A stretch of 64,000 nt of DNA. Source: Polyodon spathula. Lineage: Eukaryota > Chordata > Actinopteri > Acipenseriformes > Polyodontidae. Numbering within the stretch: position 1 is the first letter of the stretch; each line of letters starts with the position of its first letter. The stretch lies in assembly GCF_017654505.1 (NCBI RefSeq), contig NC_054534.1:48186788-48250787 (forward strand), written 5' to 3'. Under the pieces are notes generated by a model that was not told the DNA's origin, ran no database searches, and worked only from the letters and a program-made list of their open reading frames with translations. This document shows, one piece after another, positions 11,623 through 23,831 of the stretch. Made by a program: the position numbers and the translations under genes.

Positions 11623-12439
11623 ATTTAAAAAAAAAAATCACACTCATGGTGGCATAGTCATTCTACCTGAGAAATGTAGTGTAAATAATAATAATATATG
11701 ATGTATAGAATGACTTTCATCAGTGTTTCAAGCACTCAACAGGATTATAATACGTTATTTCCCAATGACTTTGATTTTATTACAAAGCTTAGACTAAATT
11801 GTCGGCTATATTATATTGATTTCAATATTCCGCATAAACTGCGGGTCTGGTGGTTGAAGAAGCAAGTGCTTATAACGTATTCATTTTTACGATTCTGCAG
11901 CTTCTTTTTGTTTCCTCTTGCAAGATAAAAATGTTGTTATAAAATGGCTGTTGTGGTGTCTGTTTATGATAAAGTTATTATAAGCACAAATCATTAAGCT
12001 ATCTTGAGATCATATTATGTAAGGTTTTACCACAATTATTTCCTACTATATTACCATGAAATCATATTCATATTTAAGCAAAATCAATGGTTCCACTGTA
12101 CATGTGAATATTTATTCTACATTAATAAGAGGATTCTGCCTACAAATTAGATTCATGTGAAATATGACCTAATATTTTAGGCAATACTCAACTTTGGTTC
12201 AATTAAATATTATCATATAGCAGCACTTGTTTAACATTAAAAAACTAACCAGATTTTGTTAAAAATACTTTATTTTAAAAGTTACAAAAATCTTAAATTG
12301 ATTGTATTAGATTATAATAAATAGTCTTCAACATATGATGAAATATTATACATGCTTAAGAAAAAAATATGAATTGGAAGATCATGTGACCTGTTTAGCA
12401 GGATAGTCTAAACAGTTAGAGCTCCTACTCCCCACTGCC
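11623..12439. other. intron, no gene
   Basis: Very AT-rich. Nothing recognisable beyond short runs of A. Confidence 0.5.
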
Positions 12440-13330
12440 TTTATTTAGCATATTTTATGTTTCCCCCGGTTATTTTTATTTTATTTCACATTTATAACTC
12501 ACCCATAATGTCGAGTGCTTGTAGGAAGCTGGTTCCCTCGCCGTCCGCGTCTCCATCAGGGAAGAAATTCAGGGAGTTTGATTCACCTGGACTAGCAAAG
12601 ATGGCCGAGCTGCTCTCTCAATCAATGGAGCAACAGGCCTTGCTTTTCAAAACCGAGATCTCTGCTCTCAGAGCCGACTTGACGATCCAGATATCGACTG
12701 TTCAGAAGCTGATCTCGAAACTGGATCTGGTTGCGGGCGAGCAACGAGAACAAAAGAAAATCCTTAATGCTCATGATGGGAAACTGGAGTTTCAGGAACC
12801 AGGTGGTCTCTTTGGAAGACAGATTGCAGATGTCGAATATCCGTATTGTAAATCTGGAGGAGAGGGTTGAGAAAGACGACTCCATAGGATTTGTGAAATG
12901 TTCAATCCCTGTCTGCCTTCCTGGTTTGGCACAGCGTGAGTTTGAAGTGGAGGGTGCACATCGAATTTACAGCTGCAACAAAGCTGGAGGCTGTAATAGG
13001 CCTCGGTATTTATTTTTAAACTGCTGCGTTATACAGACCGCCAAGTCATCCTGCAGGAGAATCGGAAAGCCGGTCCTGTTCGCTCCGCCTCGGGCTCCAT
13101 TTTAAGTTTTTTTCCGGATTTTAGCCCTATGACAGCGAACATGAGAAATGCCTTCTCTGGGGTGAGGAAATCTCTGAGAGCGGCTGGTGTCCCGAACTTT
13201 CTGCTGTACTCTGCTGTTCTCAAAGTCCTTCATAACGGGAGTCAGCACTTACTGCAATCACCCCAAGAAGCTGAAGCTTTCCTGCACGACAAGATCAATA
13301 ACCTCTCCAATAACCTTTCTTTCCAATAAC
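12440..13330 (+). pseudogene. L1-clade LINE ORF1 (decayed)
   Basis: Begins at an ATG near 12508 (MSSACRKLV). Residues about 30-110 form a coiled coil (KMAELLSQSMEQQALLF onward). After a frameshift near 12800 come a VSLEDRLQMSNIRIVNLEE block and AHRIY, typical of the L1 ORF1 RNA-recognition (Transposase_22) domain. After a further frame change near 13130 comes the C-terminal domain (MRNAFSGVRKSLRAAGVPN). L1 ORF1 is a trimeric RNA chaperone that coats its own transcript. Several frameshifts make this copy inactive. Confidence 0.8.
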
Positions 13331-14135
13331 TACAGGATATATATTTTTTCCCTGTGCCTGCAGCACTGGGTAAGTTACTGATTCTGTGTTCTGCTCAGAA
13401 GGACCCTGGACTCGCTTTTTGTGAATGGTGAACTGAGTATAGGCTCATATTTTGTTACAAACAGCATATGTAGAGACTACACGTTTATTTTTCATAGTCA
13501 AATAAGTTGTTTATAAGCTATTTTTTCACGATGTTTGCAGCCATTGTCAGATACGTATATATGTTTGTTGGCGCAATTTGCGATGTCCGTTGATCTAATT
13601 ATGCTTTATTTGTGGGTGCCCAGGGGTTTTACACTTAACTACTTTTTTTCTTTTCTTTTTTCTTTTTTTTTGAGATACATATATTTGACTCTCTATGTTC
13701 TCATGTGGCATAGAGGTCTATATCTGTAAGTACTGTTTTTTTTTAAATGATATGTTATTACTACTTGTGTTTTAGGGGGAATTCTTTGCTGTTTTATATC
13801 TGTTTGTATTATAGGTAGATGGGCAGTGGTGTTTTGATTGCGCTCCCTACCTGTATAAGTGTCACGGATTCAATATGGGAAGGGAACTGGGTTGCAAAGG
13901 ATCCCCAACTGGGGATCCTTCTCTTCCTAATGGGCTTTCTTTTGGGGGGGTGGTTCTGTTGTTACTCTGGGTGTTTGGGGTTGGGGGGGGTTTGGGTTGG
14001 TGCCCTCTTGAGGAGTTGGGTTATGGACTGCACTACTATCTTTGACACTGTCTTTCAGCTCTCTGCTGGCTACTGGTGTATACACTTTATTCACGCAAAC
14101 CACTATCTGCTTGATCCTGGCATTGGTTTTGATTC
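13331..14135. other. L1 inter-ORF region
   Basis: Between the ORF1 and ORF2 remnants. T-rich and G-rich runs (about 13640-13670 and 13945-14000) but no coding signal. Probably inter-ORF sequence of the same LINE. Confidence 0.45.
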
Positions 14136-17005
14136 TTGATACTTATGACTAATATCTCTATTCTATCATGGAACGGAAATGGCCTAAATACTCCCTCAAA
14201 ACGTACTAGCTGTTTGGATTTGCTCTGTAGAAAAAAGACAGATGTCGCAATGATACAGGAGTCTCATTTAGTACAACATGATGTTTCTCGTTGGCCAATA
14301 AATACTACTATGTGGCAGCTTTTTCTGCTGCAGAAAACAAAACTAAAGGTGCTTTAATTATCTTGCGAAGAATTCTTCAGATTTCTATATTGGGATCAGG
14401 AGGTGATGATCTAGGAAGGCTGACATTTCTAAAAACTATTATTTCAGATAGAAAATTTGCCTTTGTATCGGTGTATGCCCCAACTACGCTCGATCCAGAC
14501 TTTAACTCACTTACGGAATCTCTGCTAGAGCCGGCTGAATTTGAGGTAATTCTCGGTGCAGATATGAATGCTACCATGAATTATATGCTTGATAGATCAA
14601 AGTCACAAGAGATGAATACCCAGTCTTTGGCATCCACAGCTCTAAGAAAATGTGTGTCGGATTTGGCCCTGGTAGATATCTGACGTGTGTTCAACCCTTC
14701 GGCTAGGGAATTTACTTTTTTTTCAGGTAAGCATAAATCATACTCCAGAATTGACTTCATTTTTGCTTCCCAGGCTCTTTTTCCCTCAATACGCACTGCT
14801 GAGCTATTGCCTATGTCATTATCCGATCATCATGCAAATTGTTGTAAAATTGTACTGGCCAATAGGCCTAAGCGTGCCCCCCGCTGGCGTTTCAATTCCA
14901 TGCTGCTACGAATGAATTGTTCCGAACGCAATTTCAGTCTAAATTGGAGGAGTACCTTAATTTCAATCGGGGCTCAGTTGATGACCCCCGCATTTTATGG
15001 GATGCGGTTAAGGGCTTTATTAAGGATAATCCCACCATATTTGCTGGTCAATTACATAAGTCTGTCTCAGCAAAATTACTGAATTAGAATCCAAATTAGC
15101 TTTTTTAGAACATGCCCAACAACTACCTTTTCTGATTGTATTGCCTTGGTAGTTAATCTGCTTAGAAAAGACCTAAATATACTACTTTTTCATCGTGCCG
15201 AATTTCTCATACATAGGTCTAGACAAAACTATTACTTCAATGGCAGTTGACCTAGCCACCTGTTGGCTTTGAAACTCCGCAACAGTGAATGTTTTGCAGA
15301 TATCCCTGCTATCAAATCTTCACAGGGGGCATTATTGACAGATCTTATGCAAAATCATTTAGTTTATTCTACTCCAAATTATACAGTTCTGACATTAGAC
15401 TTGATCGACAGCACTATATGAATTTCCTTCAAACCGTTCAACTGCCTCATCTCTCACCTATAGAATCAGCCGTGCTTGGTGCTCCTATATCCTTAACTGA
15501 GCTGCGGGAGGCACTACAAGACATGAAGAAGGGCAAATCCCTCCTGAACTTTATTTGACTTTTTGGCCCCAACTACACGCCTTGTTGCTCAATATGATAC
15601 ACTCTGCTATTGACAAGGGTTCATTTTGGAGAGATATTAATAGCGCAGTTATATCTCTTTTGCTGAAAAAGGACAAAGATCCCACTTCCTGTATGAACTA
15701 TCGACCTCTATCACTGATTGGCTTGGAAATCAAGCTGTATGCTAAACTGCTGTCACGTCGTCTTGAGGCTTATATGACCAAACTAGTACATCATGATAGA
15801 CAGGCTTCATTAAAACTCGCCTTGCGTCTGATAACATCCGCCGTCTCCTACATATTATATATGCTGCTGCTAACGTTGCTTCCCCATGTGCAGTTCTCTC
15901 ATTAGATGCTGAGAAGGGATTTGATTTGATTTGACTCGAATGGGATTATTTGGGGTGAGTTCTGGACTATATGGGTTTGGGTTCCGGGTTTATTGATATG
16001 GTTAAGCTTTTATATGCCAATCCCTCCGCAATGGTCTTGACAGGCCAGTCGTGTTCTCCCCAGTTTGTTATGTCTAGGGGCACTCGTCAGGGTTGTCCAC
16101 TCTAGCCCTTGTTGTTTGCCCTATCTCTTGAACCTCTAGCTCAGGCAGTCCGTCAATCGACTGACTCTACCCCTATTTCTGTCAATAATACCCAACATCA
16201 CATATCGCTGTATGCAGATGATATATTATTATACGTAGACAATGTTTCCCAACCCCTACCTCATCTGCTGACTATTTTCGATGATTTCTGTACAATGTCG
16301 GGATACAAAGTTAACTGGTCTAAATCTGCTTTGCTACCCTTAAATTCTGCAATGACAAGAACCAACATACCCTCGATAGTGCCTCTGGTTAAACACTTCA
16401 AATATCTGGGTGTTGAGATTTATCCTTCTTTACATAATACCACAGTAAATAACTTTAGTAAAGTCTTTAAGCAGGTGAATACAGATTTGAACAGGTGGAT
16501 GCACTTTCCTAATTTTCTTCAGGCTCCTATTTCCATCGTAAAAATGTGCTTCCTCGCATTAATTTTTTTAGCTCAAATTCCTTTGTCTCCCCATTAAGGT
16601 TTTGGGATAGACTGCATACAATAATCTCCAAGTTTATATGGAAAGGGAAACAACCATGTATCAAATTTTCCACTCTGCAGCTCAAAAAATCCATGGGGGG
16701 TTTGGCTCTCCCGAATTTAAAATTTTATTTCTACTCATTTATTCTACGCCCAATCTCTGTTTGGCTTGCTCCTGATACTCCTGTATCTTGGTGTCCTCTT
16801 GAGGAAGACATAATCTCCCCTTATAGACTCCAAGATTTAATCTACGCCAATGTCCCCCTCAGACAGTGTAAATTGTGCTTTGGCCCTATAATTTCTCATT
16901 TAATTGCTACGTGGCGTCTGGTAGAGAAGCTTACAAATTCCCAAACTAAATGGCATTCCCATTCACCTATCTTCCAAAACTACAAACTCCTCACAGGCAA
17001 TTTGT
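14136..17005 (+). pseudogene. L1-clade LINE ORF2 (endonuclease and RT), decayed
   Basis: Starts with ISILSWNGNGLN, the first motif of an APE-type endonuclease. VSVYAPTT, LGADMNA and SLSDHHANC mark further endonuclease motifs, the last near 14815. RT blocks follow: NYRPLSLIGLEIKLYAKLL (about 15700), a GTRQGCPL motif with a stop (about 16083) and LYADDILLYV carrying the catalytic DD (about 16210). The C-terminal FIWKGKQP...GGLALPN block is typical of fish L1/Tx1-type ORF2. At least six frame changes or stops are present. The 3' end runs into an LTR at about 17020. Confidence 0.88.
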
Positions 17006-17022
17006 GTTTGGGTTTTTATATT

Positions 17023-17675
17023 ATGTTGTGTTATGTATTGTTCCATGTTGTTCTGTTATATGTTGCGTGTGATGTGTTAAATGCTGGTGTATAGTCATTG
17101 GTACACGGGATATAAACGGGTCTGTGTAACACGAGTGTTTAAAATGTATATTTGTATTTAGGCATGAGGATTGCACAGCACTTCACATGCAAGTAAAAAG
17201 TAATAATATGTGCGCACGGGGAATTACACTTTATTAATTCACGTGCAGTTGTACCGAGACTCCAATTGAATGATTGATTAGCAGTCGAGTCTTGGTACAG
17301 CTGCATAAAAGCAGCATGTTTTCACCCACTCGGGTTGGGGTGTTCGGTGAGTGGAGAATGGGAGAGAGAGGAGAAGAAATTTAATAACAATTGCTATTGC
17401 GTGCTGGTGGGACCAGCACGATACTTGTGTATTTAAAACTCACCGTGTTTGTCAGTGTGTCTGTCCGTGCACAAAGTTGTTAAGTATAGTCTGTTTTTTT
17501 GTCTATCTGTTTATTTTGGTAAATGTGCTGTGTCCTGCCTTTTGTCTGTTTAAAACCCTTTTATTTACAATAAACCGGCGCAAACAAGCGTCGTCATCAT
17601 TTCAGTTCATCTGTTTTGTCTCGGTTTATTCCCTTCCTGGTTCTGACGTCACCCACTCCGGCCGTCTTTGTGACA
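17023..17675 (+). mobile_element. 5' LTR of proline-rich LTR element A
   Basis: Matches the solo LTR at 4814-5473 from about 17050 to its end CTTTGTGACA (17675). The first few tens of bases are diverged or lost where it meets the L1. It carries the palindrome (17244-17305), a cataaaa box and an aataaa signal near 17569. It drives plus-strand transcription of the ORF that follows. Confidence 0.8.
17244..17305 (+). promoter_or_regulatory. LTR palindrome beside TATA-like box
   Basis: Arms tgtaccgagactc (17250-17262) and gagtcttggtaca (17287-17299), with a single mismatch at the seventh position. cataaaa follows immediately. Same element as at 5035 and 55831. Confidence 0.6.
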
Positions 17676-17677
17676 CA

Positions 17678-17695
17678 TGGACACAAAAGTGGGAG
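17678..17695 (+). other. probable primer binding site
   Basis: tggacacaaaagtgggag begins two bases after the LTR end. It resembles a degraded tRNA-Leu complement (tggtgtcaggagtgggat). Confidence 0.45.
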
Positions 17696-18359
17696 TTAAC
17701 AGCGCCTCCAAGCGTCAGACCAGGAGAGGTGTTTTGTGTGGATTCAAAAAAAAAAAATGGATAAAGTGGAGGAGCACATAAAGAGGTGGCATGAGCACCA
17801 GAGGGAGTTGAAGGAAGGAGGGGCTACATGGTGCCTCGCCTGTCTGGAGTATGGGCACCTCCGTGACGTGTGCCCATATGAAGACCCCCTTTTTGTGCAG
17901 GCCTTCGATCGGGTGAGGTAGAGACTGCGGAGGAGTGGATCCACCTGAAGGCCGTACCATCGCCGCAGGTGGATCAGGAAACCTGCCTCACCTGCCTCAA
18001 AGGAGAGGAGTGGTGCTTTGCCATCGGCGAGGTCGGACACAAAACACCTGACCGACCCCCTCCATGGCAGGAGATGGAACTGGCCCCGGAGAAGAAGGTG
18101 AGGAGGAGGCAGAGAAGGGGAAAGGGGAAGAGGAAGGCAGAGATTCCACCGCACCAGTCCCCTGCAAGTGAGTCAGAGCCGCACCAGTCCCCTGTAATAA
18201 GGGTAGACTACACGCCGCTCCCACCTCCACTGCCAGGAGACTACATGCCTCCGCCACCTCCATCAGCAGGAGTGGAGCAGCAGGAGCTGCCTCAGCCTCC
18301 ACCACCTCCACCGCCAGGAGCAGCGCAGCAGGAGCTGCCTCTGCCTCCTCCACCAAAAG

Positions 18360-18645
18360 AGGGTGAATGCCTGCTGGCTCCCTGTCCACCAGCAGAGGGT
18401 GAATGCTTGCTGGGTCCCCATCCACCAGCAGAGGGTGAATGCTTGCTGGGTCCCCATCCACCAGCAGAGGGTGAATGCCTGCTGCGTCCCTGTCCACCAG
18501 CAGAGGGTGAATGCCTGCTGGGTCCCCGTCCACCAGCAGAGGGTGAATGCCTGCTGGGTCCCTGTCCACCAGCAGATGATGAATGCCTGCTGGTATCACT
18601 TTCCCCACCAGCAGAGGATGAATGCCTGCTGGTGTCACTTCCCCC
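18360..18645 (+). repeat. 36 bp tandem repeat, about 8 units
   Basis: Units of 36 bp beginning gagggtgaatgcctgctg, each coding 12 residues of the form EGECLLxPxPPA. The last units drift to 39 bp. They lie within the gag-like ORF and keep frame. Confidence 0.9.
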
Positions 18646-18892
18646 ACCCTCACGAGGAGAGGAACTGGAGCTGCCTCTGCCTCCATCACCATCAGGGGGA
18701 GAGGAGCTGGAGCTGCCTCTCCCTATACAAGAAAAAGTACCAGGACTTGATGCTGGGATTCCTCAGCAGTCACTGCATAGTCTGTTGAGGAGAGCACAGC
18801 GGAAAACAGCCCGGCCGCAGCGGCTACGAAGAGGACCAGCACCGCCGCAGCCACTGCCACAGTGGCCAACATCCGCACACCAGCTTGTCCTG

Positions 18893-19062
18893 AATGCCTG
18901 CCTCGTTTCGCCCAAGGATGTCTGTCTCGCTTCGCCCAAGGATGCCTGCCTCGCTTCGCCCAAGGATGCCTGACACGCTTCGCCCAAGGATGCCTGCCAT
19001 GCTTAGCCCAAGGATGCCTGCCTCGCTTCGCCCAAGGATGCTTGCCTGGCATCGCCTGGGGT
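18893..19062 (+). repeat. 24 bp tandem repeat, about 7 units
   Basis: Units of 24 bp containing cgcttcgcccaaggatgcc, coding 8 residues in any frame. A related cctggggttgccagccgctc repeat follows to about 19160. Confidence 0.9.
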
Positions 19063-19684
19063 TGCCAGCCGCTCCGCATCATCTGGGGTCGCTGAAACTG
19101 CTTTGCCTGGGGTTGCCAGCCGCTCCGCATTGCCTGGGGTTGCCAGCCGCTCCGCATGGCAGCAGGAAGTACTGTGGCCGGAACCCCACCAAGGGGAGCT
19201 ACCGGCCACGAAGAAGGGGGAGTAGGTCTGGAGACCACCAACCCCAGCAGCAGTTTCACTGCCGGAGATCGTGGGGGAGGTCAGGAGACCTGCTCCCACT
19301 AAAGTACTTTAGCTGCTGGAAGTACTGTGGTCGGTGCCCCACCAAGGGGAGCTGCCAGCTACAAGGAGACCACCCCCCAAGCAGCCTTTCCGCTGCCAGG
19401 CCTACCCCAGCTGGAGGAGCCAGACTGGGGACTATTAATGTCTCTGCTGACGACATTTCCGCTATCAGCTGGGAAGCTGCTTGCATTGCCACCAGCAGCA
19501 GAAGAGTGACAGGAGTATGCCACCCCTCTGTCAGCATTGCTGCGGACAGCCTTACGACCTCTGGGCCCCTTGAAGCCTCCGGTCCTGGCCCAGGACTTTG
19601 TGCTGGACTTTTGGGCTTTTAAGGGGGGAGGTGGCCATTGAGTCCATGTGTGCTTTGCACAGGGTGGGGGGGGGGGGGGGTATA

Positions 19685-20097
19685 TGTGACAAAGTTCCTG
19701 CCCCTGTGTGTATTTTCTGTTACTTGTTGCGTGTGGTGTGTTAAATGTTGGTGTTTAGCAGTTGAGTCATGGTACAGCTGCATAAAAGCAGCATGTTTTC
19801 ACATAGTTGGGGTTGTGTGTTCGGTGAGTGGAGAACGAGATGGAGGTAAAGATAATAAGAATAGTTAAAAAGTATTAGTAGTAAAATATCTGCTCACCGT
19901 GTTTTGTTTAGTCCGTTTTGTTTGTCTGGTTATTTTGGCGAATGTGCTGTGTCCTGTTTTTGTATTGTTACAACCGTTTATTTTCTGTCTGTCTGTTCAT
20001 TCATTAAATACTGAGCGAGACCATTCGCTCAGCTCCACCAAACTCCACCTCTCTCTTTGTTTATTTTCCTGTTTCTGGTCTGGCAATCTTTGTGACA
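19685..20097 (+). mobile_element. 3' LTR of element A, internally deleted
   Basis: Preceded by a G-run (about 19661-19680) as polypurine tract. Starts TGTGACAAAG and ends CTTTGTGACA, 413 bp. It lacks about 200 bp present in the other family LTRs, joining gtgtttag directly to cagttgag. A shared tag at the two edges suggests deletion by microhomology. The left arm of the LTR palindrome is lost, while the cataaaa box remains. Confidence 0.85.
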
Positions 20098-20100
20098 CCA

Positions 20101-23100
20101 ATTAAAAAATTAATAAGAACACACCTGTTTTTCATTTTTAAACTGTACAACCCCCAAAATAAAAAGCTCCTTACTAAAAACAACCTCTAAATTATTCAGG
20201 ATTCCCTGCAGTAAATTAAAAAGTGGCTGCAGCCTCTCACACTCACTGTAAGCATGAAAGAGTTTCCTCTGCTGAGTAAAAAGCACACTGCTCACTAATA
20301 CTGGGGTCCACTCTATGGAGAAACCTGCCTGTGGACACAATGCAGTGTAGAATCTTCCACTGCAGGTCCGCCACTCTCTTGGCGAGGGGCTGCTTGTACA
20401 GCAGCCTCCACACTGGCCTGTGCCCCTCCTCTACAGATAAGTAAGCTCTCCACTTGGAATCTACCAGACCCCTTAGCTTACTATACTCTGTGGCTTTAAC
20501 ACACAGTTTGTATATATGTTTGCTATTCATTGTGTGAAAGACTATTTCCTCCACATTCTGCAATTTAAGCAAAGTCCCTCCATTCTCTCCACCCCCCTCA
20601 CCTTCCTCACCTACTGCTGGTGACACGATTATCCCTGGAAATAAGGAAAACTGTCTCTGCTCTGTACCTCTGGACAACTCCTCCCTCAGGACTGCCTTGA
20701 GCCGTGGTGAGAGGCAGCCCCTCAACTCACCCATCAGTCTTTCTGCAAGCCTCTCTGAGTGCCAGCCTAGCTGTGCAGTTAGCTGGGAGGCAGTTAGCCA
20801 ACAGGAGAGCTCAAGGTTTAACAGGTGGACCATCCTGGTTACACCTGTTTTTAAAAACTGGCTCAGAGCGTCATTGACTGGAGGAACTTAACTGGAAAGA
20901 GTGGATTAAAAAATAGGGGCTCCTCAAACAGGTCCTGCCCTGTCAAGGACCACATCCCTTTCCACCCTCACCAACTACAGTTAGGCCAGCAGTCCCTTCC
21001 ATCTCTGCAGCCGCCCCCTCACCCTGTCGAACAGACCCTCCCAGTTCTTTTTCATGTAGTTCTCTGTTCCGAGGTGTACCCCCAGCACTTTAATGCCTGT
21101 TCTGTTCCATTCCAGCCCCTCAGGCAGGACAGGAGGGGTGCCCTCATCCCAGCTGCCCGACAGGAAGATGTCACATTTTGCCCAGTTTACTCTGGCAGAA
21201 GATGCTCTCTGGAACTCATTTAGAGTCTGCTGCAGTGCTTGGACATCAGCATCCCCACTCACAAACACAGTCACATCGTCTTCATAGGCAGACACCTTCA
21301 CTGTGGCAGAGGAGGGTGTGGAGGGAAAGGAGGGCACTGTCCATCCAGCTAACCTGACCCTCAGCAGGTGCAGCAGGGGCTCAATAACCAGCGAATACAG
21401 CATACCAGACAGGGCGCAGCCCTGCCTTATACCCCTGCACACTGGGAAGGGCTGACTCAGCCCATAGTTGATCTTTAAAATACTAAAAATGTTGGAATAT
21501 AAAAGCCGAATATAAGAGATAAAACCAGGGCCGAACCCAAAGGCCTCCAATGTTTTAAAGAGGTAGGTGTGGTCGACGTTATCGAAAGCCTTCTCTTAAG
21601 CCAGGGAGACCATTCCTACATTAAAACCACAAATATCATTTATAGATAAAAAATATCTAATAAAAAACAAGTTATCAAAAATAGAGCAACTCGGTATACA
21701 ATATCTTTGGCCCATTTTTACCACAGTTCCAATAACACTTTTTAATCTATTAGCGATTGTTTTGGATAAAATCTTTAAATCAGAACATAAAATTGACACA
21801 GGTCTCCAATTTTTAAGCTGGCATAGGTCTCCCTTCTTGGGCAGTAGTGTAACCACTGCCCTACGGCAGCTAAGAGGCAGTTCCTTGTGGCTGAGGCTCT
21901 CTCAAAACCTGGAGCAAATCCTCCCCCATTATATCCCAGAAATTATTATAAAATTCTGCTGGCAGTCCATCGATCCCGGGAACCTTTCCACTGGAGAGCT
22001 GCTTGACAGCGGCGGTCATCTCCTGGTGGGTCAGCGGTGCGTCCAGCTGAATCTGCTCCTTCTCACTGAGGCTGGGTAACCCCTGGAGCAGCCGCTCAGT
22101 GTCCTCTATGTTGCACAGTTCTTTATTATAAAGTTCCTTGTAAAAACGCACCGCCTCTCTGCTGATTTCCTCCCGGGTGTGCCGTTCTTTCCCACCAGAA
22201 GTCTTGATACAGCACAGCTGTCTACTGTCCGCTCTCTTCCTCTCCAGGTTGAAGAAGAAACTAGTGGGGGCATCCATGTCTCTCAACTCCATGAATCTGG
22301 AACGCACAATCGCCCCCTTCACTCTTTCCTTCAGCAAGCTCCCCAGCGCGATTTTCTGCTCTTTTAGGTTCTCCAGGGTCTGTTCTTTAAATTCTGAATT
22401 TAAACTTTCCTCTAGGAGGAGGATTTTGGACTCCAGTTCTCTCACGGCTGTGTTCAGTGACCTGGTTGCATTTATAGTATATTGTTGACAAAAACATTTA
22501 ATTTGTATTTTGCCAATGTCCCACCACTGTCTTAAATCTTTATATTGTGCTTTTTCTTTTTTCCAAATTATCCAAAAAAGTTTGAATTGTTGCTTAAATT
22601 TTACATCTTGTAATAATTTTACATTGAAATGCCAGTAAGATGCTCTGTGGGGTTCTGATTGAATTATTACTGTAATTAATAGACAGTGGTGGTCAGAGAG
22701 ACTACTGGGGATGATTCTTGCTTTGATAAATTTATTTAAATCATTTTTAGAAGTATAAAACCGGTCTAGTCTTGCTCTATATACACAGTCTGTGTGATAC
22801 TGAGACCAGGTGTATTGTCTTGAACTGGGGTGCAGGCATCTCCATATGTCAACCAGGTCACTGGACTCTAACAATGCAGCCAACTCTCTAAAGGACTGAG
22901 GATGTGGTTCATCATTATTTCTATCAATATTAAAATTAACAGTACAATTAAAATCTCCTCCTAGTACCATCACATCATTATTATTAATATTAAAAAGAGC
23001 TTGCTTTAATTTCTTAAAAAATAAAATTCGTTCCCCCCCTCTATTGGGGGCATAAATATTAATAAAAACATACACTGTACTGCCCAGCCTAGCTCTTACT

Positions 23101-23390
23101 TTTAAAATCCTCCCTTTCTCGATTTCATCCATATCTAGTAAAACTGCCCCCAGGCTGGGTTTAAAAAGCACGGCTACTTCTGCACTAGTACTAGCGCCGT
23201 GACTCATCATGCACAATCCATTCCACTCCGCTCGCCACGCCTCTTCATTCTCCTGATCACAGTACGTTTCCTGCAGAAACACCACCCCCGCCTGCTTCTG
23301 CTCTAAAAACTCTACTTGCTGCGCCCTCTTAAAAGACTGTCTATAGCCATTTAGATTAAAAGAAACAAAAACGCACCTTTCCATCATAGC
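20101..23390 (-). pseudogene. Tx1-like LINE ORF2 (endonuclease, RT), frameshifted
   Basis: On the minus strand an ATG near 23384 begins MERCVFVSFNLNGYRQSFKR. APE endonuclease motifs follow: VVFLQETYCD, LGGDFNCTVN and SLSDHHCLL. The first long frame runs to about 21900 and includes SGKVPGIDGLPAEFY at the RT start. RT continues in other frames: NWRPVSILCSDLKILSK (about 21800), GIRQGCALSGMLYSLVIEPL (about 21400) and AYEDDVTVFV (about 21275). The usual YADD is YEDD here. A C-terminal domain follows to 20243. At least three frameshifts; inactive. It belongs with ORF1 upstream at 23832-24690. Confidence 0.88.
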
Positions 23391-23831
23391 TAAAAAAACT
23401 AACAGACTAAAACAAGTAATAAAAGAAGTTTCATAAAACACAGCCATTTTTAAACAAGAGATTTTGAACCACTTTTAAGATCCTTTTTAATTTTCTGAAC
23501 AATTTTTTTTAAATCTATAACGTTTTGGCTGATCAAATTCTTCTATTGTTGCTTTCCTTGTGATAACGTGAGCGGAGTGGAGAAATAACCTTAGATCAGG
23601 GAAAAAACTCTCTATTTCTACTCCCCTTTTCCCTTTTGTTTCTGTCATAAAATCATTTACCTGCTCAAGCGTGTATAACTTTTTCTTACTGAAGGGTTGG
23701 CTATCAGGGATGTCTGAGATAAGCGAGGAGTCAGAGTGCTGTCCTCTCGCTCGCCCCCGAGAATCCGTTCCTCCGCAGCTCCCTCCGACTCCTCGACACC
23801 GGTCTCTGCCACAGCCGGCACTGTCTGAGAT

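Larger units (their letters stand above)
17757..19300 (+). pseudogene. gag-like proline-rich ORF of LTR element A
   Basis: The ORF starts near 17757 (MDKVEEHIKRWHEHQRELKE), with a CCHC zinc knuckle CLACLEYGHLRDVC (C-x2-C-x4-H-x4-C) near residue 30. A stop at about 17921 is followed by a second long frame (17969-18973) with a degraded second knuckle, a basic stretch (KKVRRRQRRGKGKRK) and proline-rich 12-residue repeats (EGECLLGPCPPA). Frame changes lead into 8-residue repeats and a WQQEVLWPE-type tail. No protease, RT or integrase is present, so the element is non-autonomous. The knuckle suggests a nucleocapsid origin; the role of the repeats is unknown. Confidence 0.65.

Noticed and set aside
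17997..18692. Long minus-strand frame opposite the proline-rich repeats
   Set aside because: Periodic GC-rich repeats keep several frames open. The LTR orientation, PBS and zinc knuckle all support the plus strand.
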